A stretch of 64,000 bases of DNA from Bacillota bacterium (GCA_023416955.1 JAEZGM010000034.1:38718-102717), one strand, 5' to 3'. Numbered from the stretch's first letter, positions 35,556-44,043 are shown. The notes: a model not told the origin generated them from the letters alone. Program-made: numbers and translations.

Positions 35556-37620
35556 TGTAAATATATAACTTTCTCACAAATTTCACATTTTTCCAGTGCT
35601 TTTTCAGCCAAGGCATCGCGTAGTAATCCAAGCCAAAGGTTCTGCCGCCGCCGATTATGACCGCGATCGCCGCAAAGATCATCCAGAAGGTATTCAAATA
35701 CAGCCCGGTCGTACATACAAACATCACCTGCAGCACAAGCGACACACCCGACGAAAGCGTAGTGAACAGTCCGCCGATCAAAGCGAGGCCGATTAATATT
35801 TCCGCCAGCACGATAAGGACCTGCATGACGACCTGCACCTTTTCATTGGGCAAAATAAACGTATTGACAAACCAGTTCATCAGCGGAACATCCAGTTTGA
35901 ACGCAAGATCGTTCAAAGTAGATTTAGCCAAATCCTTACCGCTGACAAAAATCACCTGGAACCAGCCAAGGAAGCTGAAATTCATCAGCACATGACCTAC
36001 AGCCGCAGTAGCGGCAGTAGCAGCTTTACCCGCGGCGTCAGCCGCGCCGGTTGTTGCGGAAGAAAGCGCTTCAACAGCTGCTGTGGCGGCTCCAGCTACT
36101 GCATTCACCACCGTAGCGGCACCGGTTGCCGCTGTCGTTGTCGCGCTGCTGGTAGCGTCGGGCGCGGCTGCGGCTGCGGGATGCAAAATAGAATTATACC
36201 ATGTGTTTGCCCCGCCGAAGAATCCGGTAAGCTGTGGTGAATTAAACCAGCCTTCCACGATTTTCATAACACCCTCATAGAGCCATACCAAGCCAAGCCA
36301 GATTCTGAGGGGAACCATCAGGAAGCTCGGCGTTTTGTTGGAGAAATGGCCGCCTACAAAGCTGCGGTTGTGACGGATCGTAAAGAATTCATGTTTCACA
36401 TAGCTGAATATCTTGTTCCAGCCAAGTACCTGAATATAATAAATAATATTGATAAAATGCTTTGCAAACATTGCGATAAACGAAGGAAGGTTCAGCATAT
36501 GGTTTGGCGTGCCAACCCTTGCCACACCGTAGCGACCGCCGACACAAACCATAACGCCGTGGAATTTCGGCCGGTAAGTCAGCATTTCGCCTTCCCCCGT
36601 TATAGAACAGACAATGTTCTTTGCCGCAATTGTGGAGCTTTGCTCACAGTTCTCAACGAGCTGCGGAACAGGTGCCTCTTCCCCTTCCGGCGTATAGAGA
36701 ATGTTATCGCCAACGATATAAACGCTGCTGTCGTCGACAGAACGCAGATAAGCGTCGGTCTGAATACGACCGCGTCTGGCTGAAGTCAACGTCTGACCGG
36801 CCTGACCGGATACATCGGAGCTTTCGATGCCCGCTGTCCAGATCACGGTGCCAACCGTCTCATGAGAAACCTTATCCCCGCTCTTAATTTCGATAAAGTC
36901 TTCTCCAATGGCAACAACACCGGAGTTCATGCGCACGGCAACGTTCATTTTCGCGAGCCTGCGCTCAATTTTGTCGGAAAGCTTTTCCGGCAGAATCGGA
37001 ACAATGCGGGGCAAAACATCAACATCAACCATTGTTACCAAAGACGGGTCAATTTCATACTGAGCGCACAGAACCGGAACATATTCAGCCAGCTCGCCGA
37101 CCATTTCGATTCCTGTAAAGCCTGCGCCAACCACATAGAAAGTCAGAATCCGTTTCTTTTCTTCCAGATTCGGCTCATGCGCCGCTCTGCGGAAGGAATC
37201 ATGGATATGATCTTTCAGGCGAACGGCATCATCGTAAGACCACAGTGTGTGGGCGTATTCATCCGCGCCTTTTACACCGAAGAAAGTCGGTTTTGAGCCT
37301 GCGGCAAGAACCAGATAATCGTATTCATACTGCTCAACAGTGCCGTGAACGATCTTTTGGCTAAAATCAATGGATTCGACCGTGTCAAGCTTAACATCCA
37401 CTTTTCTGCCAGCGAAAACCTTTTGCAGACTGATTTTAATGCTGTCTTCCTCAACACGGTTGGCGGCTACTTCATGAAGCTCCGTAAGCATAGTATGGAA
37501 CGGATTTCTGTCAATAATCGTAATACGAATATCTTCCTGCTTCTTCAGCCTTCTGGCCAGCTTTTTAGCCGTCAGTAATCCGGAGTAACCGGCACCCACC
37601 ACAACAATTTTCTTCTCCAT
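35548..37620 (-). CDS. ndh2: Type II NADH dehydrogenase with membrane C-terminal extension (EET Ndh2-like)
   Basis: 690 residues, far longer than the 380-450 of ordinary NDH-2. FAD motif GAGYSG is near 8-13, second nucleotide motif VVGAGFTGIEMVGEL near 165, and the FAD/quinone segment ends near 425. The C-terminal 250 residues contain several membrane helices of DoxX-like appearance (LMVPLRIWLGLVWLYEGVMKI, VLIVLAEILIGLALIGG). These are split by about 75 residues of Ala/Thr-rich low complexity. A C-terminal membrane extension also marks the EET-specific Ndh2 of Listeria. It oxidises NADH and reduces quinone. First gene of the EET operon, with a 360-base leader. Confidence 0.92.
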   Translation of the reverse strand: MEKKIVVVGAGYSGLLTAKKLARRLKKQEDIRITIIDRNPFHTMLTELHEVAANRVEEDSIKISLQKVFAGRKVDVKLDTVESIDFSQKIVHGTVEQYEYDYLVLAAGSKPTFFGVKGADEYAHTLWSYDDAVRLKDHIHDSFRRAAHEPNLEEKKRILTFYVVGAGFTGIEMVGELAEYVPVLCAQYEIDPSLVTMVDVDVLPRIVPILPEKLSDKIERRLAKMNVAVRMNSGVVAIGEDFIEIKSGDKVSHETVGTVIWTAGIESSDVSGQAGQTLTSARRGRIQTDAYLRSVDDSSVYIVGDNILYTPEGEEAPVPQLVENCEQSSTIAAKNIVCSITGEGEMLTYRPKFHGVMVCVGGRYGVARVGTPNHMLNLPSFIAMFAKHFINIIYYIQVLGWNKIFSYVKHEFFTIRHNRSFVGGHFSNKTPSFLMVPLRIWLGLVWLYEGVMKIVEGWFNSPQLTGFFGGANTWYNSILHPAAAAAPDATSSATTTAATGAATVVNAVAGAATAAVEALSSATTGAADAAGKAATAATAAVGHVLMNFSFLGWFQVIFVSGKDLAKSTLNDLAFKLDVPLMNWFVNTFILPNEKVQVVMQVLIVLAEILIGLALIGGLFTTLSSGVSLVLQVMFVCTTGLYLNTFWMIFAAIAVIIGGGRTFGLDYYAMPWLKKHWKNVKFVRKLYIYND

Positions 37621-37694
37621 AGCGATCCTCTTTCATACATTGATTAAGGCCATACAGATTGTGAAAGCACTCTTTATCTACTGTGATTTTTGTT

Positions 37695-37752
37695 AAGGCT
37701 TGTTTGTAAAATAGGTTTTATTCCGCCGTCTTTCTTATTACAAACAAGACTT
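37695..37752. repeat. 15-bp inverted repeat in the ndh2 leader (GTCTTGTTT family)
   Basis: AAGGCTTGTTTGTAA (37695-37709) and TTACAAACAAGACTT (37738-37752) match at 14 of 15 positions around 28 bp. It could be a regulator site or an RNA stem. The core GTCTTGTTT recurs around the TetR gene. Confidence 0.6.
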
Positions 37753-37786
37753 AAGAGCCGTAAACAAAAAATCCAGTATTGATACT

Positions 37787-37880
37787 AAGTAACCGCTGAT
37801 TAAAGCAATTCTGAAGCCACTCAGTCCAGTATTTTCGCGGCTTCGAATTGCTGTCTAGCGACTTAATCATCGTTTACCTA
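37787..37880. repeat. Repeat A, copy 2 (uninterrupted)
   Basis: About 94 bp with inverted ends (AAGTAACCGCTGATTAA and TTAATCATCGTTTACCT) and an inner palindrome GCAATTCTGAAGCC/GGCTTCGAATTGC. Nearly identical to 38793-38889 and related to 10850-11000. Confidence 0.85.
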
Positions 37881-37988
37881 AAAAATATAGAGACAAAAAT
37901 TAATCCTATCCACACAAACATCTATCAGAACACATCAGGAGATGTTTATCAGTGCATAGGAACACACAATCCAAACGTACATGATATA

Positions 37989-38016
37989 ATTATAACGATA
38001 CATAATAAATAGTCAA
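37989..38016 (-). promoter_or_regulatory. Probable promoter of the ndh2 EET operon
   Basis: Minus-strand -35 TTGACT (38011-38016), 16-bp spacer, -10 TATAAT (37989-37994). AAACATCT/AGATGTTT inverted arms at 37916-37947 lie downstream and could be an operator. Between here and 38392 only AT-rich sequence is seen. Confidence 0.6.
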
Positions 38017-38392
38017 GTGACAATATTTATTTGCATCCGTCGGAAACTTTGAAACAGAACAAATAAATGATACAAATCTGCCAGATGCTTTTCTAACATA
38101 ATATGATCATAAAACAACCATATATTCATATTTATTCACGATTTGACGAACACCACAAATAGAACGCCGAAAAATTAATATTCCTGATTGAGACAAATAC
38201 TCCTAAAGTCCCTCAAAAAAATATTTTTAACAATTTACGCCGGAAGGGGATCGCGTCTTTAATCGGTGTACATTTCCTGTTCAATCGTCGGAGCAAGAGC
38301 CGGCAGCATACTAAACAAATGCTTAATTTCATAAAGAAACTATTAAAAATTTTTAAAATTTTCTATTTTTACCTGATTTTCGACATAAACTC

Positions 38393-38421
38393 TTGCACGC
38401 CGGAGTACTTTTATGTACTAT
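38393..38421 (+). promoter_or_regulatory. Promoter of the 57-residue gene
   Basis: TTGCAC (38393-38398), 17-bp spacer, TACTAT (38416-38421), about 35 bp before the ATG. Confidence 0.65.
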
Positions 38422-38456
38422 ATAAGAATAAGGTTATGATACAGAGGTGTTTCTAA

Positions 38457-38630
38457 ATGACGCAGGATGAACTGAAAAAATTAGATAAAAAAGTGCGGCA
38501 GATTCAGGATCCATTCGGAATGGGATTTCCCTCCATGCGAAAGCTGTTCGAAGAAACATCCGCGCAGAAAAAAGTCACCAGAGATAATTTGATTAAATAT
38601 TATTTCGCATGGAAAATAAAATCAGCGTAA
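38457..38630 (+). CDS. Small basic hypothetical protein, 57 residues
   Basis: An open frame MTQDELKKLDKKVRQI, then FGMGFPSMRKLFEE and RDNLIKYYFAWKIKSA. Promoter-like boxes precede it and AGAGGTG gives a ribosome site at 38442-38448. Predicted mostly helical, no signal peptide or membrane segment. Family not recognised. It stands alone between the ndh2 promoter and the TetR gene, and no terminator was seen after it. Confidence 0.55.
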   Translation: MTQDELKKLDKKVRQIQDPFGMGFPSMRKLFEETSAQKKVTRDNLIKYYFAWKIKSA

Positions 38631-38792
38631 CATTCACTCATCACACTTTTATCCGATCAGGATTTTACACAGTCCCAAGTTATCAAAATACCATGCGTAA
38701 AAAACTGTTGCATAAAGTGCCCGTATCCTGTAAACTTGAAATGTATTAATTGCAGACTGCCTTTCCAAGGTCTTGTTTTAAAAAATCAAGAG

Positions 38793-38889
38793 CTAGGTAA
38801 CCGCTGATTAAAGCAATTCTGAAGCCACTCAGTGCAGTATTTTCGCGGCTTCGAATTGCTGTCTAGCGACTTAATCATCGTTTACCTAG
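38793..38889. repeat. Repeat A, copy 3, within larger GGTCTTGTT inverted ends
   Basis: CTAGGTAA (38793-38800) and TTACCTAG (38882-38889) are exact inverted ends. The interior is nearly identical to copy 2. The unit is in turn flanked by GGTCTTGTTT (38768-38777) and AAACAAGACC (38947-38956). The remaining 38631-38767 sequence holds no gene. Confidence 0.85.
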
Positions 38890-38995
38890 TCTATTTCGGC
38901 TGAAATTGCGCACGGCTTTGTCAAAAATCCGTCGGGTTTCATTTATAAACAAGACCAGGCAGTTCTCTTTCGGTATGCTCTCAAGGAGGATTTTA

Positions 38996-39562
38996 ATGGC
39001 GCAGACAACAAAAAAGGCACTTGCCGCTTCTCTTAAAAAGTTACTTGCGGAAAAGCCGCTTGATAAAATTACCGTTATTGATATTGTTGAAGACTGCGAA
39101 GTGAACAGACAAACATTTTATTACCATTTCAAGGATATCTATGACCTTGTTGAATGGATTTACACCAGCGAAGCAACCAAAGTACTCGGCGGTAAAAAAA
39201 CCTACGACACCTGGCAGCAGGGCTTCCTGCAAATATTTCAGTATGTACTTGATAACAAAGTCTTTGTGACCAATACTTATCACTCTGTCAACCGCGAGCT
39301 TCTGGAGCGTTACCTCTACAACGAAACCTACGACCTCCTGATCGGTGTTATTGAAGAAAAAGCGGTCGGCATTCCGGTACGGGAGGATGATAAAGCGTTT
39401 ATCGCTAATTTTTACAAATACGCATTCGTTGGGCTGATGCTCGAGTGGATTCGTACCGGCATGAAGGAGGAACCTTCTTCCATTATAGACCGCCTGAGTA
39501 TCCTCATTCAAGGGGACATTACCAAAGCGCTTGGAAAATACAGAGCGGATCGACATGATTAA
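38996..39562 (+). CDS. TetR-family regulator, DhaS-like
   Basis: 188 residues from ATG 38996 with AAGGAGG upstream. The longer frame to 38906 lacks a ribosome site. The TetR helix-turn-helix is ITVIDIVEDCEVNRQTFYYHFKDIYDLVEWIY (about 23-54). The C-terminal half (FYKYAFVGLMLEWIRTGMKE) resembles the TetR_C_8/DhaS type. It is 160 bp before oleate hydratase on the same strand and probably controls it, perhaps in response to fatty acids (inferred). TTGTCA at 38918 with AT-rich -10 options at 38941 is a possible promoter, overlapped by the AAACAAGACC motif. Confidence 0.9.
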   Translation: MAQTTKKALAASLKKLLAEKPLDKITVIDIVEDCEVNRQTFYYHFKDIYDLVEWIYTSEATKVLGGKKTYDTWQQGFLQIFQYVLDNKVFVTNTYHSVNRELLERYLYNETYDLLIGVIEEKAVGIPVREDDKAFIANFYKYAFVGLMLEWIRTGMKEEPSSIIDRLSILIQGDITKALGKYRADRHD

Positions 39563-39611
39563 GTCTTGTTTTCAAAATTCAGACAAACTACCCGTGATGT
39601 AATAATTTTTT

Positions 39612-39658
39612 ACAATGTGAGCCATGTGCCGAAGTTTTCAGCACATGGCTCACATTGT
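39612..39658. repeat. Perfect 18-bp hairpin upstream of oleate hydratase
   Basis: ACAATGTGAGCCATGTGC and GCACATGGCTCACATTGT pair exactly around 11 bases. No T-run follows on either strand, so it is not a normal terminator. It could be an operator for the adjacent regulator or an mRNA stem. Confidence 0.7.
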
Positions 39659-39723
39659 CTATTGAGAATCTCCGGAATATTTTTTATTATGAAGTCACAA
39701 AATAAAAACCGGAGGTAATCATC

Positions 39724-41493
39724 ATGTATTACAGTAATGGAAATTACGAAGCGTTTGCCCGCCCCGAAAAGCCGGTCGGAGTAGATAAGAAATCAGCGTA
39801 TCTGGTCGGTTCCGGTCTGGCTTCACTGGCTGCGGCGTGTTTTTTGGTGCGCGATGGCCAGATGAAAGGCGAGCATATTCATATTCTTGAAGAACTCAGC
39901 ATTCCCGGCGGAGCCTGCGATGGCGTCAAAGATAACCAAAAAGGTTTTGTCATCCGCGGCGGACGCGAGATGGAAAATCATTTTGAGTGCCTGTGGGATT
40001 TATTCCACTCCATCCCGTCGCTTGAAACAGAGGACGCGTCCGTTTTGGACGAGTTTTACTGGCTGAATAAGAAAGACCCCAATTACTCATTGATGCGCGC
40101 AACTGTGAACAGAGGCGAAGACGCTCATACCGACGGAAAGTTTGGATTGAGCGAAAAGGCCTCCATAGAAATCGTAAAGCTGTTTATGACACGCGATGAA
40201 GATTTGTATGACAAGAAAATTTCAGACGTATTCACTGATGAATTTTTCTCCTCCAACTTCTGGCTATACTGGAGGACGATGTTCGCTTTTGAGGATTGGC
40301 ACAGCGCGCTGGAAATGAAGCTCTATATTCAGCGTTTCATTCATCATATCGGCGGCCTTCCGGACTTCTCTGCGTTGAAATTCACCAAATACAACCAGTA
40401 TGAGTCCTTAATTCTGCCGATGGTAAAATATTTGGAGGCGCACGGCGTTCAGTTCCAATACGATACAAAGGTCACCAATGTAATTTTTGACATTAAAAAG
40501 GATAAGAAAGTCGCTACGAAAATTGTGTTTGAGCGCGGCGGCAAGGAAGAATGCATTGACCTGATTGAGGACGATTTGGTATTCGTAACAAACGGCAGCT
40601 GCACAGAAAACTCCTCTTTGGGAGACGACAGCCATGCACCAAAGTTAATCACTTCCCCCGGAGGCTGCTGGGAGCTTTGGAGGAATATTGCGAAACAGGA
40701 TCCGTCCTTCGGGCATCCCGATAAATTCTGCACAAATACAAAAGCAACGAACTGGGAATCCGCAACGGTCACCACACTTGACGACAGAATCCCGCCGTAT
40801 ATCCAGAAAATCTGCAAGCGCGACCCATTCAGCGGAAAAGTTGTTACCGGCGGTATTATAACAGCCAAAGACTCGAACTGGCTCATGAGCTATACGCTGA
40901 ACCGTCAGCCGCACTTCAAGGAACAGCCCAGAAATCAGCTGGTTGTTTGGGTTTACGGACTGTTTACTGATGTTCCCGGCAATTATATTAAGAAGCCGAT
41001 GAAAGAATGCACCGGCGAGGAAATCACGGAAGAATGGCTGTACCATTTGGGCGTGCCCGAATCCGAAATCCATGATATGGCGACAAAATCCGCTCACTGC
41101 ATCCCCTGCATGATGCCGTATATTACCGCCTTCTTTATGCCCAGAACAAAGGGCGACCGCCCGAAGGTCGTTCCGGACGGCTGCGTAAACGTCGCTTTTA
41201 TCGGCCAGTTTGCTGACACTGTGCGCGACACCGTCTTTACAACCGAATATTCCGTGAGAACCGCGATGGAAGCCGTTTATACTCTGCTGAATGTCGACCG
41301 CGGCGTGCCGGAAGTATTCAATTCCTGCTACGACGTCCGTGTGCTGCTGGACTCCACATCCAAAATGACGGACGGAAAAAAACTGACAGATATGAAAGTA
41401 CCGTTCATCATGAGTCTTGTCGAGAAAAAGGCGTTGAAGAAAATTTCCGGCACAGTCATTGAGGACTTACTGAAACGGTATAACGTAATCTGA
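39724..41493 (+). CDS. ohyA: Oleate hydratase (FAD-dependent fatty-acid double-bond hydratase)
   Basis: 589 residues, full length for the family once called myosin-cross-reactive antigen. FAD motif AYLVGSGLASLAAACFLVRDG (about 25-45) is followed by LEELSIPGGACDG. The GGREMENHFECLWDLF segment (near 80-95) carries the conserved Glu, and FTKYNQYESLILPM the conserved Tyr region. It adds water to oleic or linoleic acid, giving hydroxy fatty acids, a detoxification reaction in gut Gram-positives. GGAGGTAATC precedes the ATG. Likely regulated by the TetR gene upstream. Confidence 0.97.
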   Translation: MYYSNGNYEAFARPEKPVGVDKKSAYLVGSGLASLAAACFLVRDGQMKGEHIHILEELSIPGGACDGVKDNQKGFVIRGGREMENHFECLWDLFHSIPSLETEDASVLDEFYWLNKKDPNYSLMRATVNRGEDAHTDGKFGLSEKASIEIVKLFMTRDEDLYDKKISDVFTDEFFSSNFWLYWRTMFAFEDWHSALEMKLYIQRFIHHIGGLPDFSALKFTKYNQYESLILPMVKYLEAHGVQFQYDTKVTNVIFDIKKDKKVATKIVFERGGKEECIDLIEDDLVFVTNGSCTENSSLGDDSHAPKLITSPGGCWELWRNIAKQDPSFGHPDKFCTNTKATNWESATVTTLDDRIPPYIQKICKRDPFSGKVVTGGIITAKDSNWLMSYTLNRQPHFKEQPRNQLVVWVYGLFTDVPGNYIKKPMKECTGEEITEEWLYHLGVPESEIHDMATKSAHCIPCMMPYITAFFMPRTKGDRPKVVPDGCVNVAFIGQFADTVRDTVFTTEYSVRTAMEAVYTLLNVDRGVPEVFNSCYDVRVLLDSTSKMTDGKKLTDMKVPFIMSLVEKKALKKISGTVIEDLLKRYNVI

Positions 41494-41574
41494 TGAGACC
41501 GAGTCAAATGATAGCAGACACAGATGAAAAGCTCAACGGCCTACTTGAATCCACGCCAAAAAACGCCAACTAAT

Positions 41575-41690
41575 TTTGTATCCTTGAGCTGTTCCATGAC
41601 GTGTTAAGAATTGCTCTGAAGAGCGAAAAGCCCGTATGAATACTGAATTCCAGTGTTCATACGGGCTTTATAATTTGTGTTGTTTGACAC
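41575..41690 (+). repeat. Repeat D, copy 1
   Basis: Diverged copy of 42650-42745: GAGCTGTTCCATGACGTG, AGAATTGCTCT, then a CCCG(T/C)ATGAATACTG hairpin and TTTGTGT. It looks like decayed coding sequence plus terminator. The rest of the 41494-41898 gap has no gene. Confidence 0.55.
41625..41672 (+). terminator. Terminator after oleate hydratase, within repeat D copy 1
   Basis: AAAGCCCGTATGAA and TTCATACGGGCTTT pair over 14 bp. The unit and its surroundings resemble 42650-42745. Confidence 0.65.
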
Positions 41691-41786
41691 GGGTAGTGCG
41701 GGCCACAGTACACTGGGCAGATTGTTGGTACCGTACCGGACACCGGCGCGGCTGATACGGCATTGTCTGAAGACAACAAATAAATG

Positions 41787-41834
41787 CAGATACGATGCCC
41801 TCTTGACCGTGACGGCTTGGAGGGCATTTTTTAT
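41787..41834 (+). terminator. Rho-independent terminator without an obvious gene
   Basis: ATGCCCTC and GAGGGCAT (41795-41829) with TTTTTT after. No intact gene ends just before it, so it may belong to a decayed gene or an unrecognised transcript. Confidence 0.65.
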
Positions 41835-41898
41835 TGTAATTTAAATATCTGTCTTTTATAATAGAACTATATATTTGAAATTTAAGGGAGTATGCAAA

Positions 41899-42444
41899 AT
41901 GATGGATAAAAAGACTAAAACCGAACTTGTAAATGTTATTCTCGGGGACGATCGTGACAAATCACTTGAAGAAGAAGAAATAGTGCATCTCCTGCTGGAA
42001 GAAAAAGTATCAAAAGATATAAACAAAGTTCAACGTGAAAACCAATCGATTGGAGCAAAAATGGCAGATGACATTGCAAAATTCGCGGGAAGTTGGACTT
42101 TCATAATAGCGTTTATTTCATGTCTGATATTTTGGATTGTTTTAAATGCTGCTTTATTGTCTTCAAAAGCATATGATCCTTATCCGTTTATTCTGCTGAA
42201 CCTGATTCTCTCCTGTGTTGCTGCAATTCAAGCACCTGTTATTATGATGAGCCAGAACAGGCAGGAAGAAAAGGACAGATTGCATGCACTAAATGATTAT
42301 AAAACAAACCTTAAGTCTGAAATCATTTTGGAGGATCTGCATCAAAAAATGGATCAGATATTGATTAATCAAGAAAAATTACTTCATAGAACTGATAAAA
42401 TTGAAAAGCAAATTAATACAAAAACGGAAAATAACTTAAAATAA
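41899..42444 (+). CDS. DUF1003 membrane protein
   Basis: 181 residues from ATG 41899 (GGGAG eight bases upstream). Two adjacent membrane helices (SWTFIIAFISCLIFWIVLNAALL and YPFILLNLILSCVAAIQAPVIMMSQNRQ, about 72-125) form the DUF1003 core. NRQEEKDRLHALNDYKTNLKSE is the conserved follow-on. The C-terminal 45 residues are probably coiled coil. Function unknown. It stands alone between two copies of repeat D. Confidence 0.9.
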   Translation: MMDKKTKTELVNVILGDDRDKSLEEEEIVHLLLEEKVSKDINKVQRENQSIGAKMADDIAKFAGSWTFIIAFISCLIFWIVLNAALLSSKAYDPYPFILLNLILSCVAAIQAPVIMMSQNRQEEKDRLHALNDYKTNLKSEIILEDLHQKMDQILINQEKLLHRTDKIEKQINTKTENNLK

Positions 42445-42779
42445 AAAAGCTTCCGACCCGACTGAAATCACTGTGGTACAGGCTACCGCATCGGATTGAT
42501 CTCCGACGGGCTTTAACCTATGGTTCGCGAGAGGCCGACGCGGAGTGGTAAGAAGTAGTACATACAAACGATTTCAGATCACCGGCACCATCAATATGTA
42601 CCCCATGTTTTTAGTCCACATTTGGTCCAGATAAAAGTGCTTTTTAAGCTGCTTCGTGACGTGCGGAGAATTACTCTATAAAGTGAAAATCCCGCATGAA
42701 TACTGGGTTTCCAGCGTTCATGCGGGTTTAGTGTTTGTGTCATTCGCTCAATTTAGATACAAACTGACTGTGTTCGTTT
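42445..42779. other. Non-coding gap with repeat D copy 2
   Basis: No gene seen. 42650-42745 matches repeat D copy 1, including an AATCCCGCATGAA/TTCATGCGGGTTT hairpin that may end transcripts from DUF1003 and, reversed, from the nitroreductase. Confidence 0.5.
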
Positions 42780-43406
42780 TTACCAAGCATTTAGATGGAA
42801 TTTGCTTTCAAAATCGTAATTTATCTGCTTGGGCAATACGTTATCATCTTCAGGATAACCAATTGCTATATAACATGGAAATATATATTCTTTAGGTAAT
42901 TCCAGAGTCTGTGCAACATATTCCGCTTCATCACCTAATGGAATCCGAAGTGCACACCCCAAACCTTCTGCGGTAGCCGCCAATAAAATATTTTCAATAC
43001 AGCACCAAATAGAAGCAAAAGCATTGAGCGAACTGATATTTTTGGGTTCTAGCCAATTTTTCTCTTGTTTAAATAATGGAAGAACCAGACAGCTTGATTT
43101 CAAAAGCATTTCATATTGTTTTGGTATTGCGTCTATATACATTTTTTGTTGGCATTCATCAGTCAGGCGCCAAGATTTTAAAATAAAATTAACTCTTTTA
43201 TCGGAGACTTTTTTCGGAATTTTTTTAATTACCTTTTCTATCAAACTGCTATCCGTAAGAACAACAAATTCCCAATTCCTCATATGGTCATTTGTCGGTG
43301 CTTTTAGCCCCGCAGCCAAAATCCTTTTTACTGTTTTTAAATCAACAGGCTGACTCTTAAAATTTCTAACCATCCTTCTTGCATTTATAGCTTCATAAAA
43401 CTCCAA
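42780..43406 (-). CDS. Nitroreductase family protein
   Basis: 208 residues from TTG 43406, which has AAAGGAAG eight bases upstream. The first ATG (43439) has no ribosome site and gives an odd lead peptide. EFYEAINARRMVRNFKSQPVD and AAGLKAPTNDHMRNWEFVVL are the FMN-binding N-terminus. AATAEGLGCALRIPLGDEAEYV and YIAIGYP complete it. Codon use is more AT-rich than its neighbours. Substrate unknown. Confidence 0.87.
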   Translation of the reverse strand: MEFYEAINARRMVRNFKSQPVDLKTVKRILAAGLKAPTNDHMRNWEFVVLTDSSLIEKVIKKIPKKVSDKRVNFILKSWRLTDECQQKMYIDAIPKQYEMLLKSSCLVLPLFKQEKNWLEPKNISSLNAFASIWCCIENILLAATAEGLGCALRIPLGDEAEYVAQTLELPKEYIFPCYIAIGYPEDDNVLPKQINYDFESKFHLNAW

Positions 43407-43546
43407 GATAATCGCTTCCTTTATATACTTAATATGCAAATCTACATTTTGAGTATATCATAAAAGTAAAAAAAATGTATAGTTTCGTATGCATTTTCAG
43501 TTCTGAATTAGGTGTAACATAAAAAATCTTCAAAATATAATACAGA

Positions 43547-43586
43547 AAAGCCCATATGCCAGTTGAAATTCTGACATATGGACTTT
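43547..43586 (-). terminator. tmRNA terminator
   Basis: AAAGTCCATATGTCAG and CTGGCATATGGGCTTTT pair on the minus strand right after the tmRNA CCA end. Confidence 0.75.
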
Positions 43587-43589
43587 AAG

Positions 43590-43961
43590 TGGTGGAGATG
43601 ACGAGAGTCGAACTCGTGTCCGAAAATCACTTACCAGAGCTTTCTACGAGTGTAGCCTGTGTTTTAAAATTCCCTCTGCGCCGCGCCCATAGGCAGGCTC
43701 AGCGCATTGGTAGCCTTTATGTCATGACTGAAGTAAAGGCGTTCTTCAGTTCACGTTCACCGCTAATCGACGCCTTTATCCGAGCCGCGGTGCTCCCGGT
43801 AAAGACGGCAGTCTAATTAGGCTGCGTACGCCATCCCATAATTGTTATTATAGTTAACGTTTTCATTTTTGTCATTTAATTTATGCTTGCGAAAATAAAG
43901 CATTCCGCATCGCTACTCGCTTACTCAGGCTCACAATCCCCGTCGAAACCTTTACATCCCC
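43590..43961 (-). ncRNA. ssrA: Transfer-messenger RNA (tmRNA)
   Basis: The minus strand starts GGGGATGTAAAGGTTTCGAC and ends GTTCGACTCTCGTCATCTCCACCA. GGGGATG pairs with CATCTCC to make the acceptor stem, and the T-loop GTTCGAC is intact. The tag frame ends NYGMAYAA followed by TAA. The resume codon could not be fixed but the tag appears to be near 19 residues. It rescues stalled ribosomes with SmpB, which is encoded 80 bp upstream on the same strand. Confidence 0.95.
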
Positions 43962-44043
43962 ATATATTCAGGAACTACTTTGGGAGATTTCCTGTTCCTA
44001 TATCATACTACATTTTGCTGTCGAATACATGATTAAAAACAAA

